From the NCBI GenBank assembly GCA_028279895.1, contig JANQMY010000080.1, positions 1 through 34,750 of the forward strand: 34,750 nucleotides of DNA, in the 5' to 3' direction. This stretch comes from Alphaproteobacteria bacterium (GTDB lineage Bacteria; Pseudomonadota; Alphaproteobacteria; JANQMY01). This document shows positions 1-7,898 of the stretch, one piece after another. Below the pieces are notes generated by a model. It was not told the DNA's origin. It did no database searches and saw only the letters and a program-made list of their open reading frames with translations. The translations under genes and the position numbers were made by a program. Numbering within the stretch: the first letter of the stretch is position 1; every line of letters begins with the position of its first letter.

Positions 1-163
1 TGGCCTCGCCAGCCTTTGGGGGCGCTCGGCCAAAGGGCTTGGCAAACAGTGCACTTCCAAACTAACATTCAAAATGGACCACCAAGTGGGGGGAGGTGAC
101 AAGTTCTTAGCGGGACAATGGGTTACACTGGAGATATCAAACAAAACTTCGACAAACCCCATC

Positions 164-769
164 ATGCCAACATTCAGCAATCTACCCGATCATTTACCCA
201 CCGAGTACTTTCCAGACGAAAGGTCCGATGCTGCGCGCAATCGTCAGCTGATATTGGATCAGACGAAAATCATGCTGGAGGAAATGTCGATCTTGGACCT
301 GCGAATGTCTGAGTTGGCTGCCCGAAGCGGTGTGGGTAAAGGCACTTTGTATCGGCGGTTCGAGAACAAGTCCGCTTTGGCAAAAGCACTCATCATCGAC
401 GAACTGTCCGGCGTCCAGGCGCAACTTCACCGGCGCAACAAACGCGGGATCCAGGGAGAGGCACTGCTTCTCTGGTTCGTGAAGGCAATGGCAAAATTCA
501 ATATGGAGCATTCGGACCTGATTTCCGCCACCATCATGCGCGAAGATATGCCGGCGGATTGGTGGGTCGACTCAGGCGCCTCCGCCTGGCTCAAGCACAC
601 GCTTTCGGCGTCGTATGATTCCATCGTTTCCAGCGGTCGCGGCGAATGGTTTGCCCAATGCCTTATTCCCGCCCTGACATTGGTGACTCCAAAATCCTCA
701 GAGCGTCAAAACAAGCAGGAAATACAACGCATCGAATGGCTCACCAAGGCGATGTTGGATGCTTATTAA
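164..769 (+). CDS. TetR/AcrR-family transcriptional regulator
   Basis: This is a DNA-binding repressor-type protein of about 201 residues. The N-terminal helix-turn-helix lies at about residues 48-67 and shows the TetR signature (LAARSGVGKGTLYRRFENK). The rest is a variable ligand-binding domain with no recognisable effector signature. The reading frame is open to the window's left edge, and an earlier ATG at position 74 would add 30 residues of unconvincing composition. Neither start has a clear Shine-Dalgarno sequence, so 164 is chosen because it gives a normal TetR N-terminus. The gene converges with the alcohol dehydrogenase at 835-2022. It could control the divergent promoter at 3483-3690, but nothing in the sequence proves that. 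Family certain, target and ligand unknown. Confidence 0.88.
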   Translation: MPTFSNLPDHLPTEYFPDERSDAARNRQLILDQTKIMLEEMSILDLRMSELAARSGVGKGTLYRRFENKSALAKALIIDELSGVQAQLHRRNKRGIQGEALLLWFVKAMAKFNMEHSDLISATIMREDMPADWWVDSGASAWLKHTLSASYDSIVSSGRGEWFAQCLIPALTLVTPKSSERQNKQEIQRIEWLTKAMLDAY

Positions 770-834
770 TCCCGGGAAGCTATGCGTTTCTTTGCTCACC
801 TATCCTGCACTTGCAGTCTCACAGATTCTTGGAC

Positions 835-2022
835 CTAGTCCGCCCAGGCAAGATTCATAACAGCACGTATGTCGGCGGCCGTTTTGATCGGCCGCACATT
901 ATTTGTGGTAACGAGTTCATAGTCCAAGGCGGGCTGAATCATCTCTTCAACCAAAGCCGGCTCCACACCCAGTTCATTTAGCGTCGTTGACATGTCTAGT
1001 CTTTTCAACAAGTCGAGAAGAATGCCATGGAGCGTTTCTTTTGGCCTTCCAAGTTTAGCCTTAATCGCATTGTGAGGCTCATCCGTATACCCTTCCAGCC
1101 ATTTGGCCTGCGCCAGCATCAGCACACAGGCGGCATCAGTATGGGATACGTTCGCATAGGGTCCCAGCACATGAACCATAAAATGACTAAAGCCGTGCAT
1201 CACACTTTGCTGACAGATGCCCGTGTACCAAGCCGCTAGCTGGCAGTTTCGCAACACTTTCAAGTCCTGAGAGTTTTGCTTCAGCAGGGGCATGTTCTCA
1301 ATGAACAGTTTTATAGCTTCTTCGGTCAGTGTGTTGGCCATCGGGTGCTGAACCACAGCACATCGTGTGTTTATGGCGTGATCGAGACCCCGCACAGCCG
1401 TCGACAAAAGAAGATGAGGCGGTGTTTGGCTCAGGACCTCCTCATCATAAAGAATAAGTTCAGGCCCGCTTTGCGGCACATAGAAAAGTGTCTTCAGCCG
1501 TGTTTCTTCGTCAACCGGTGTGCCTCCGGATGTCCATTCTGCCGTCGCCAGGGTCGTGGGTATGATGATTTGCCGAATTGCGGGGGCCGCTTTAGACCCC
1601 GAAACAGGCCCGTCGTCTGTCCACTGATTTTTGTACTGAAAGACTTCCTTTTTCTCGAAACAGTCTTCTGAGATGCAAAGCTGGACCATCTTACAAAAGT
1701 CGATGACAGATCCGCCCCCAACCCCCAGAAGAACATCAGCGTTCAGTTTCTTGGCGAGTTTAGCCGCTGCAAAGATGTTGCTCCACGGCGCGTGTTCGCC
1801 CACTTCATCCGTGGTTCCAACAACAGTTTCGCCCAAGCTTTTTTCAATTTTGCGGATAACATCGGTTTTGGTATTGAGTGTCTTCGAGCAGACGATCAAC
1901 ACGCGCTCATATCCCATCAATCGCAGCTCGCGGGGCAGCACCTCGCTGGCCCTCGCCTCTAGCAGGACTTGATCAACCCCTGAAAAACGAGATCGCGTTT
2001 CTTTTATTTGTTGAGCCGTCAT
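835..2022 (-). CDS. Iron-type (group III) alcohol dehydrogenase / maleylacetate-reductase-like
   Basis: This is a predicted cytoplasmic NAD(P)-dependent oxidoreductase of the iron-containing alcohol dehydrogenase superfamily, 395 residues. The nucleotide-binding GVGGGSVID motif lies at about residues 101-108. Likely metal-site residues are in GLDHAIN (about 213-219) and in the segments HGFSHFMVH and HTDAACVL (about 276-297). The GLDHA spacing is shorter than the usual D-x-x-x-H pair, as in the maleylacetate reductase side of the family. The frame is open to 2166, but the ATG at 2022 is chosen because GAAGGCGAAGAG precedes it and because the longer form would run into the upstream CoA-transferase. 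It lies 83 bp downstream of that gene on the same strand and is probably co-transcribed. Substrate not determinable. Confidence 0.87.
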   Translation of the reverse strand: MTAQQIKETRSRFSGVDQVLLEARASEVLPRELRLMGYERVLIVCSKTLNTKTDVIRKIEKSLGETVVGTTDEVGEHAPWSNIFAAAKLAKKLNADVLLGVGGGSVIDFCKMVQLCISEDCFEKKEVFQYKNQWTDDGPVSGSKAAPAIRQIIIPTTLATAEWTSGGTPVDEETRLKTLFYVPQSGPELILYDEEVLSQTPPHLLLSTAVRGLDHAINTRCAVVQHPMANTLTEEAIKLFIENMPLLKQNSQDLKVLRNCQLAAWYTGICQQSVMHGFSHFMVHVLGPYANVSHTDAACVLMLAQAKWLEGYTDEPHNAIKAKLGRPKETLHGILLDLLKRLDMSTTLNELGVEPALVEEMIQPALDYELVTTNNVRPIKTAADIRAVMNLAWAD

Positions 2023-2105
2023 CTCTTCGCCTTCTTGGATGAAATGATTAAGGGAACTCGTCTGGCAGTTCGTTCTGTAGTTTGAAAAACGACGCGCTGG
2101 TCGGA

Positions 2106-3482
2106 TCAGTCGAATTGAGACCAAGTCGCGGGGCTGGATCTGAGTGGGCCTGCCGGATAGCGCCATGTGGGATTCAGTCCGCCAATTCTAAATGGTAGCT
2201 TCAGCCGCTGTGCTTGCCCCCACTCAGTCTGTTCAATCCGCGGGTCCAAATCCTCTTTCGTTTCAGGAGCAAATGGCTTGGCCCCGTCGATTGAATTTCT
2301 TTTTGTCCGCAAGAGTAAATCCGCGGTTCTCGCAAGCGAGAGTTTCGCGGACATAACCCAGCCTTCTTTCTTGCGTTGTCGCAGAGCTTCAACAGCGGCA
2401 GCCGCCATCAAAAAACCCGTCGAGTAGTCGAGTATGGCGAAAGGCAGAATTTCAGGTTCACTTTCTTTTGCCGCCGCCATCGCATGATCGACCATGCCGC
2501 AACTCATCTGGACAAGGGTGTCGAAGCCGCGCCGTTGCGACCAAGGGCCGGTCCAGCCATAGGCACAAAGACTGACATCGATCAGTTTTGGATTAAGTTC
2601 CCTCAAGTCATCGGGACCAAAACCCAATTTTGCCAAGGCACCTGGCCGGTAGCCATGAAGCAAAACATCAGCGGACTGAACCAAAGTGCTCAACACTTCC
2701 CGGTCTGACTTTTTCCTTAAGTCCAATCCTGCGCAACGCTTGCCCAAAGTCATTTCGGCGGCGATTCCCGGTTCTTCCCAGAACGGAGGATCAATGCGCA
2801 AAACATCAGCACCGAACAGGGATAGAAAGCGACTAGCCGATGGCCCAGCAATAACGCGTGTCAGATCCAAAACCCGCAGCCCCTTCAAGGGAAGTTCAGA
2901 AGAAACCGCAGCAGGTTTAGGATCAACGGATGGCCATGTTTGCCAATCAATCAAAGGGGCCTGAGCGACCGCAATACCTTGCGGGTGTTGTCTCCATTCC
3001 TCAATCGAACGCATCACCGCAGCGCACCCGCCAGCACCAACAATCGCGTCTTCTAGTGCTTCGGCGTCCCAATTGGATATTGCCTGCGCCACACTATTCT
3101 TTTCCGGTTCACAGTGCAGAACATTCAGCACCGGTTTTAAGTGATGGTTCGTATGCACCCTAATCCAGCCATCTTTGGCGCGGTAATCGCCACCAACAGG
3201 ATTCCAAGCGGACTGAGGCGCCCATCCTTTCGGTCGGATGGAATAGATCGTCCACAACGCGGCCAACCGCCGATCAACGCCAACGGCTGGGCACTCTCCC
3301 GTTTCGTCCCCAATGTATCGAGAGAGGCAACTTGCGAACGCACCAAGCGTCTGTGTTGCCAAACCAACCAGGTCGAACCAATGCGGTACATCGCCAGTTC
3401 CAACCAGATTGAAGCTGTCGGATGCCATGAAGTCAGTTAACTCAAAGCTTTCCCGCACTTCCACCAAAGGGTCGGTCGTCAT
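2106..3482 (-). CDS. Family III (CaiB/BaiF) CoA-transferase-like protein with permuted domain order
   Basis: This 458-residue protein belongs to the family III CoA-transferases, which move CoA between carboxylic acids. The usual order is reversed. Residues about 65-180 resemble the small domain (DYRAKDGWIRVHTN, then WRQHPQGIAVAQAPL). The canonical N-terminal Rossmann part starts only at about residue 198 (LKGLRVLDLTRVIAGP). Where active members carry the catalytic aspartate (VDVSxxDA in the tandem paralogue at 21490-23565), this protein reads LSLARTADLL at about 381-390. The aspartate therefore appears to be missing, and activity as a transferase is uncertain. It heads a leftward unit with the alcohol dehydrogenase and is divergent from the oxidoreductase at 3691. 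Family assignment is firm, function is not. Confidence 0.85.
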   Translation of the reverse strand: MTTDPLVEVRESFELTDFMASDSFNLVGTGDVPHWFDLVGLATQTLGAFASCLSRYIGDETGECPAVGVDRRLAALWTIYSIRPKGWAPQSAWNPVGGDYRAKDGWIRVHTNHHLKPVLNVLHCEPEKNSVAQAISNWDAEALEDAIVGAGGCAAVMRSIEEWRQHPQGIAVAQAPLIDWQTWPSVDPKPAAVSSELPLKGLRVLDLTRVIAGPSASRFLSLFGADVLRIDPPFWEEPGIAAEMTLGKRCAGLDLRKKSDREVLSTLVQSADVLLHGYRPGALAKLGFGPDDLRELNPKLIDVSLCAYGWTGPWSQRRGFDTLVQMSCGMVDHAMAAAKESEPEILPFAILDYSTGFLMAAAAVEALRQRKKEGWVMSAKLSLARTADLLLRTKRNSIDGAKPFAPETKEDLDPRIEQTEWGQAQRLKLPFRIGGLNPTWRYPAGPLRSSPATWSQFD

Positions 3483-3538
3483 CGTAGCATTACCAGTTTC
3501 AATTTGGGTTCCGGTCGATTGACACGCGTTCGAGCATT

Positions 3539-3567
3539 TTGTAAGTGGACTAGAGTCCGATTATAAA
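3539..3567 (+). promoter_or_regulatory. Candidate sigma-70 promoter for the oxidoreductase at 3691
   Basis: TTGTAA (3539-3544) and TATAAA (3562-3567) are separated by 17 bp and point toward the rightward gene. They match the consensus at 4/6 and 5/6 positions. A palindrome starts four bases downstream, which would place a repressor on the transcription start. Predicted from sequence only. Confidence 0.45.
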
Positions 3568-3570
3568 TAT

Positions 3571-3583
3571 AGACGGTACGTCT
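3571..3583. promoter_or_regulatory. Operator-like palindrome AGACG-GTA-CGTCT
   Basis: Perfect 5-bp arms (AGACG/CGTCT) flank a 3-bp centre. The site lies directly downstream of the predicted -10 box in the 208-bp region between the divergent genes at 3482 and 3691. A second short inverted repeat, GGACT-AG-AGTCC, lies inside the predicted promoter spacer. The size and position suit a TetR-type repressor. The TetR gene at 164-769 is the nearest candidate, which is inference. Confidence 0.4.
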
Positions 3584-3690
3584 TGGCAAGAACGACACGA
3601 ACTCAATGCGAACCGTTACTTTGTCCGAAACGCGAATGGGTGCAGCAGCGCGATGTGAATGCGCGCGGGCGCAGAATGAAGGAGATCTGA

Positions 3691-4749
3691 ATGTTACGAC
3701 GGATGCTGAGTGGCATGTTCGGAAAGAGCACGGCAAAACGGAACAAGGCGATCGTCTTGAGCCGGCGGCCGAATGGGGAACTTCGGCAGGGCGACCTGAC
3801 ACTCGAAACATCCGATGTGCCAACCGCACAAAATGGGGAGATCCTTGTTGAGTCCTTATGGCTTTCTTTGGACCCTTATATGCGCCCACAAATGAATGAC
3901 ATGGAGAGTTATCAAGAACCCGTCGCGATCGGGGGGACCATGCCGGGTGAAGTTGTTGGACGCGTCATCGCGTCGAAATCCCGGAAATTCAAAGTGGGTG
4001 ACATCGTGACATGCCACTCAGGCTGGCAGGAATACTATGTCGCTTCAGAGACTGAAGACGGACTTTACAAGGTGGACCCTGCAGGGATCCCTGTTCAAGC
4101 CTATTTGGGTGTCGCGGGAATGCCAGGCCGAACCGCCTATTGCGGACTCAAGTTTCTTGGCAAACCCGCCTCGGGGGAAACACTTGTTGTATCCGCCGCC
4201 TCGGGGGCCGTGGGCAGCGTGGTCGGTCAATTGGCCAAGATGGAAGGCTGCCGAGTTGTGGGGATTGCCGGCGGTGCGAAGAAATGTGAGTTCGTTGTCA
4301 ACGACTTAGAGTTCGATGCGTGCATCGACTACAAAACCGGGGATCTGCCGCAACAGCTCAAACTCGCCTGCCCGAACGGCATAGACATTTATTTCGAGAA
4401 TGTGGGCGGCGATGTTTCTAAGGCCATCGTCCCTTTGTTAAACAAAGGCAGCCGTGTTCCCATTTGCGGCTTTGTGTCGGTTTACAACACGACGTCACCA
4501 GAGACCGTCGAAACGCCGATGCACATCTTTGGCGCCATGGAAACACCACCGGAACACCGGTTCTTTTTGGTGGCGGAGTGGCAAGATCAGCATCAGGAAA
4601 TAACAGAAACCCTTGCCAATCTGGTGCGCTCCGGAGACCTCAACTACAGAGAATCGGTCTCCGAAGGTTTGGAAAGCGCGCCAGACGCCTTTAAAGGGAT
4701 GCTGTCAGGCAAGAACTTTGGAAAGCAACTTGTTCACATTCGTGATTAA
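3691..4749 (+). CDS. NADP-dependent zinc-free oxidoreductase, PTGR/CurA type (MDR superfamily)
   Basis: This is a 352-residue medium-chain reductase/dehydrogenase without the zinc ligands of alcohol dehydrogenases. It resembles the prostaglandin reductase/leukotriene B4 dehydrogenase/CurA group, which reduces the C=C bond of alpha,beta-unsaturated carbonyls with NADPH. The N-terminal GroES-like domain shows LSLDPYMRPQM (about 58-68) and GEVVGRV (about 86-92). The nucleotide-binding region AASGAVGSVVGQLAK is at about 169-183. The start has a good ribosome site, AAGGAGATCTGA, before the ATG. An in-frame ATG at codon 6 or 9 is possible. Its stop codon overlaps the stop of the convergent aldehyde dehydrogenase by four bases. 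It is divergent from the CoA-transferase and may be repressed through the palindrome at 3571. Confidence 0.9.
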   Translation: MLRRMLSGMFGKSTAKRNKAIVLSRRPNGELRQGDLTLETSDVPTAQNGEILVESLWLSLDPYMRPQMNDMESYQEPVAIGGTMPGEVVGRVIASKSRKFKVGDIVTCHSGWQEYYVASETEDGLYKVDPAGIPVQAYLGVAGMPGRTAYCGLKFLGKPASGETLVVSAASGAVGSVVGQLAKMEGCRVVGIAGGAKKCEFVVNDLEFDACIDYKTGDLPQQLKLACPNGIDIYFENVGGDVSKAIVPLLNKGSRVPICGFVSVYNTTSPETVETPMHIFGAMETPPEHRFFLVAEWQDQHQEITETLANLVRSGDLNYRESVSEGLESAPDAFKGMLSGKNFGKQLVHIRD

Positions 4750-6173
4750 GCCGCTTCAAAGCCCAAAATCGCTTTCACTTCCAGAAACTCTTCGAAAGCC
4801 AAGGGCCCCCATTCTCGCCCATTGCCGGATTGCTTGTATCCGCCAAACGGCGCCATGGGATCATTGGGCGTGCCATTGATATTGACCTGTCCCGCCCTGA
4901 GCTTTCGCGCGACAGCCCGAGCCCGTTCCAAGTTCGTGGACTGAACATAGGCGGCCAGGCCATAATCCGTATCGTTACCGATTCGGATGGCTTCTTCTTC
5001 TGTCTCATAAGCGATAATGGAAACCACCGGTCCAAATATCTCCTCGCGCGCAATGGTCATATCGTTGGTGACACCCGCGAAAATCGTCGGCTTTACGAAG
5101 TAGCCGGTCTTACAGTGATCAGGTTTACCGCAACCGCCTGTTATCAGCGTAGCGCCTTCGTCAATGCCTTTTTGAATGAGGGCCTGCACTTTGTTCCATT
5201 GCACTTCAGACACAACCGGTCCCACGCGGCTGTCGCTGTTTGGATCGCCGACCGTGACACTTTCCGCTGTTTCTTTGGCCAAGGCGACCGCCTCATCAAG
5301 TCGCGACCGCGGCACAAGCATGCGTGTCGGTGCATTGCAGCTCTGTCCGGTATTCACCATAACCTGCATGATGCCGCGCGGAATAGCTTCCGCCAGATCC
5401 GCGTCGTCGAGAATGATGTTTGGCGATTTTCCCCCGAGTTCTTGGTGCACGCGTTTGACGGTAGAGGCTGCATTTTTCGCAACTTCAATGCCGGCCCGAG
5501 TCGAGCCAGTGAACGAAACCATGTCCACTTTGGGATGCCAAGACAGCGCCGCGCCCACGACCGGCCCTTCCCCGTTGACCAAATTGAATACACCTGCGGG
5601 CACACCCGCTGCGTCCATGATCTCTGCCCAGATATATCCCGAGAATGGTGCGATCTCAGAAGGTTTGAGGATTACGGTGCAGCCCGTGGCGATCGCCGGC
5701 GCAATTTTGCAGCCGATTTGGTTTGACGGCCAGTTCCACGGGGTGATGAACGCACATACCCCGATGGGCTCCTTGGCAAGCATGGTTGGTCCTTGCGGAT
5801 CATCCATTTTGAAATCTCGTAATATTTTGGCGGCGTTAAGCAGATGCTCTCTGCCCACGCGGGCTTGTGCCGCTTTCGCAAGCCATGCGGGAGCGCCCAT
5901 TTCCTCGGTGATGGCCTTTGCCATATCGTCAAAGCGCTCATCATAGTGCGCAGCGATGGCTTCCAGCAGTTCAATGCGTTCTTGGCGGCTTGTATTTGAA
6001 AACGTGGCGAAGGCCCGGTGGGCGGCTGAGGCGGCTAGGTCCACATCGGCATCCGTCCCCAGGCTGATAATACCGCACGGTTTCTCGGTAGCCGGATTGA
6101 TCACATCAAGACGATCCTTACCCGCCGGATCCACCCATTCGCCGTCAATGTAAAACTGTGTGTAGTCTCTCAC
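4746..6173 (-). CDS. NAD(P)-dependent aldehyde dehydrogenase
   Basis: This 475-residue enzyme belongs to the aldehyde dehydrogenase superfamily and would oxidise an aldehyde to the carboxylate. Visible catalytic parts are the oxyanion asparagine in TPWNWP (N147), the general base in HQELGGKSPN (E245) and the nucleophile in NTGQSCNAP (C279). FTGSTRAG (about 221-228) is the cofactor-loop motif. The start is a GTG at 6173 preceded by GAGAGGAACGAC. The frame stays open further upstream, but that stretch overlaps the symporter gene and does not look like a dehydrogenase N-terminus. It follows the symporter by 19 bp in the same direction, so the two are probably one transcript. Substrate unknown. 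The link to transport suggests the aldehyde derives from the imported compound. Confidence 0.92.
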   Translation of the reverse strand: MRDYTQFYIDGEWVDPAGKDRLDVINPATEKPCGIISLGTDADVDLAASAAHRAFATFSNTSRQERIELLEAIAAHYDERFDDMAKAITEEMGAPAWLAKAAQARVGREHLLNAAKILRDFKMDDPQGPTMLAKEPIGVCAFITPWNWPSNQIGCKIAPAIATGCTVILKPSEIAPFSGYIWAEIMDAAGVPAGVFNLVNGEGPVVGAALSWHPKVDMVSFTGSTRAGIEVAKNAASTVKRVHQELGGKSPNIILDDADLAEAIPRGIMQVMVNTGQSCNAPTRMLVPRSRLDEAVALAKETAESVTVGDPNSDSRVGPVVSEVQWNKVQALIQKGIDEGATLITGGCGKPDHCKTGYFVKPTIFAGVTNDMTIAREEIFGPVVSIIAYETEEEAIRIGNDTDYGLAAYVQSTNLERARAVARKLRAGQVNINGTPNDPMAPFGGYKQSGNGREWGPLAFEEFLEVKAILGFEAA

Positions 6174-6192
6174 GTCGTTCCTCTCTGCACGC

Positions 6193-7773
6193 TTAATCCG
6201 TTTTCGGTTTACGATCGGGGGCATCCACACCAGGCGGTGGCTGTGACCCCGTATTCTGTGTCTGATTATTTGGAACTGCAGCGCCAACAGCTTGTGGCTT
6301 ACCGCTGGCTGCAAAAGCTGGTTTCGGCACGGCCGGTGTTACCGTCTTGAGGCGAGACAGGTTTTCTTCGTGTTGCTTGCGATCGATCTTGTAAAGCGTG
6401 AGCAACAAAATCCCGATACCGTAGACGGCTAGCATGATCGGAACATAAAGCATCGCCAGATGACGGACCGTTTGAGGATCCACATAGTCGGGACGCGTTC
6501 CTGATGGAAAACCAACCGTTGACAGCATAAGCCCCGCAAACAGTGCACCCAGTCCCGACACTGATTTTTTGGCAAATGTCTGCGCGGAGAAGAACAGGCC
6601 TTCCGAACGCCTTCCCGTCTTGAGTTCGCTGTCCTCCACAATGTCGGCGATCATCGACGTTATGAGTATCTGCGCCGTGAATATGAGTGAAAAATCTACA
6701 AGGACGAAGACGATCAACGTGTAAAACAAGGCGTCTGTGCCGGGGGCCGGAAACCAACCGATAAGGCTCAATGCCATGGCCATGGGAGATGCAAAAAAGG
6801 CGATCGCACCGACAATGATACCCCCTCTTTTCTTTCCCATCGTGCGCGAGACGATCGGCGCAATTCGAAAGGCAATTGCTGCGGAGAAAAACGCCGCTAT
6901 AGAAATGATCCCAACTTGCTGAGGCGTAAGACCCCAGAAAAAATTGTTGATGTGATGATTCAAATTCGCTGCGATACCTGACGCCATTCCAAACATGAGG
7001 GACGCTAGAAAGATGGCGATGAATGAAGGGTTTGAGAAAGTTTCCGCCAGCTCGGAAACGGTCCGGCTGACGCTAAAGTCTCTTTTCGGAGGCGGCTTTC
7101 TCAAATTGGGAATGTGCCGGTGTGTCCCAATGGCCGAGACCATGATCGCCAGAAAGATAATGCCTCCGGCGAGGGCTCCGTAGGTGGCGTAGCCCTCGAT
7201 ATTGAAGTAGCCGTTAGGCTCTCCTTCAGTGGCGACGAGCAATTGCGTTAGGGTGAATATGGATACGGCGAACGCGCCGACAGCGCCCAAAAGTGTTCGA
7301 TAACTCACCAAGGACGTGCGCTGATCATAATTATCGGTCAGCTCAGCTACGAGTGAAAGCGAGGGAATTTCATACAGCGTTATCGAAACCCTGATGAGAA
7401 TGGCGAGAGACAAAAGGTATGGAAAAAGATCGGCCCCTCGAAGGTCTGCTGGCGGATTGAAAAGGAGATAGACGCCGATCGAGACCGGTAACGCTGATGC
7501 GTACATGAACGGATGACGGCGTCCCCAGCGCGATTGCAAAGAATCCGACCACATCCCAATGACCGGATCGGAGACCGCATCGACCATGAGGGCGATAAAA
7601 ATGGCAAGGCTGGTAAGAGCTGGCGGCACACCGAGAACAGCGCCATAGAATATTAAGATGAAGCCGAACCCGTAGTCCTTAACGGTGTAGGCAATGGACC
7701 CGAAGCCATAGGTAAACTTGGTCAACCCATCCATTGCAGTTGCGCCAGGCCCGTCTGCGTCGCCTTGTTTCAT
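6193..7773 (-). CDS. GPH-family sugar/sodium-type symporter (MFS superfamily)
   Basis: This 526-residue polytopic inner-membrane transporter resembles the glycoside-pentoside-hexuronide:cation symporter family. Early in the protein comes DAVSDPVIGMWSD, followed by SRWGRRHPFMYASALP, the signature of this family's first cytoplasmic loop. About twelve hydrophobic segments follow. After the last one there is a soluble tail of about 60 residues rich in Pro, Ala, Gln and Asn. Relatives in catabolic clusters of aquatic bacteria often carry non-sugar substrates, so the name should not be read as proof of sugar transport. The gene lies 125 bp downstream of a TonB receptor on the same strand and 19 bp upstream of the aldehyde dehydrogenase, giving a receptor, inner-membrane carrier and oxidation unit. 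Confidence 0.87.
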   Translation of the reverse strand: MKQGDADGPGATAMDGLTKFTYGFGSIAYTVKDYGFGFILIFYGAVLGVPPALTSLAIFIALMVDAVSDPVIGMWSDSLQSRWGRRHPFMYASALPVSIGVYLLFNPPADLRGADLFPYLLSLAILIRVSITLYEIPSLSLVAELTDNYDQRTSLVSYRTLLGAVGAFAVSIFTLTQLLVATEGEPNGYFNIEGYATYGALAGGIIFLAIMVSAIGTHRHIPNLRKPPPKRDFSVSRTVSELAETFSNPSFIAIFLASLMFGMASGIAANLNHHINNFFWGLTPQQVGIISIAAFFSAAIAFRIAPIVSRTMGKKRGGIIVGAIAFFASPMAMALSLIGWFPAPGTDALFYTLIVFVLVDFSLIFTAQILITSMIADIVEDSELKTGRRSEGLFFSAQTFAKKSVSGLGALFAGLMLSTVGFPSGTRPDYVDPQTVRHLAMLYVPIMLAVYGIGILLLTLYKIDRKQHEENLSRLKTVTPAVPKPAFAASGKPQAVGAAVPNNQTQNTGSQPPPGVDAPDRKPKTD

Positions 7774-7848
7774 ATTCCAGTTCTACAACGTGCCGGTGGA
7801 TACTGAGATATCCACGTTGCACGAAATCCTTGAGCTCTAATCAAATCG

Positions 7849-7874
7849 ATGGCCAGGACGGTCGCCCCGGCCAT
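7849..7874 (-). terminator. Strong hairpin between the receptor and symporter genes
   Basis: A 26-base inverted repeat pairs almost completely around a four-base loop (outer arms ATGGCC/GGCCAT, with two G-U pairs further in). It lies just after the TonB receptor stop codon. In the leftward direction it is followed by CGATTTGATT, only a weak U-tract. It may be a partial terminator or a 3'-end stabiliser that lets the receptor be made at a level different from the downstream symporter. Confidence 0.45.
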
Positions 7875-7898
7875 CACGCTTAGTTTGGTTGCGCCCTG

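Noticed and set aside
1..65. Short open frame ending in TAA at 63-65 that could be the C-terminus of an upstream gene
   Set aside because: Only about 20 residues are visible and they match no family I recognise. Another frame is also open to the edge, so coding cannot be decided.
2023..2166. Upstream extension of the alcohol dehydrogenase frame overlapping the CoA-transferase
   Set aside because: The extra 48 residues do not resemble a dehydrogenase N-terminus, and a good ribosome site precedes the internal ATG at 2022.
4746..4749. Four-base overlap of the stop codons of two convergent genes
   Set aside because: The shared TTAA is a direct observation, but such overlaps are common in compact genomes and need no special explanation.
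4830..5946. Two long frames of about 298 and 256 codons antisense to the aldehyde dehydrogenase
   Set aside because: The aldehyde dehydrogenase has all its catalytic motifs in this stretch, and the opposite frames show none.
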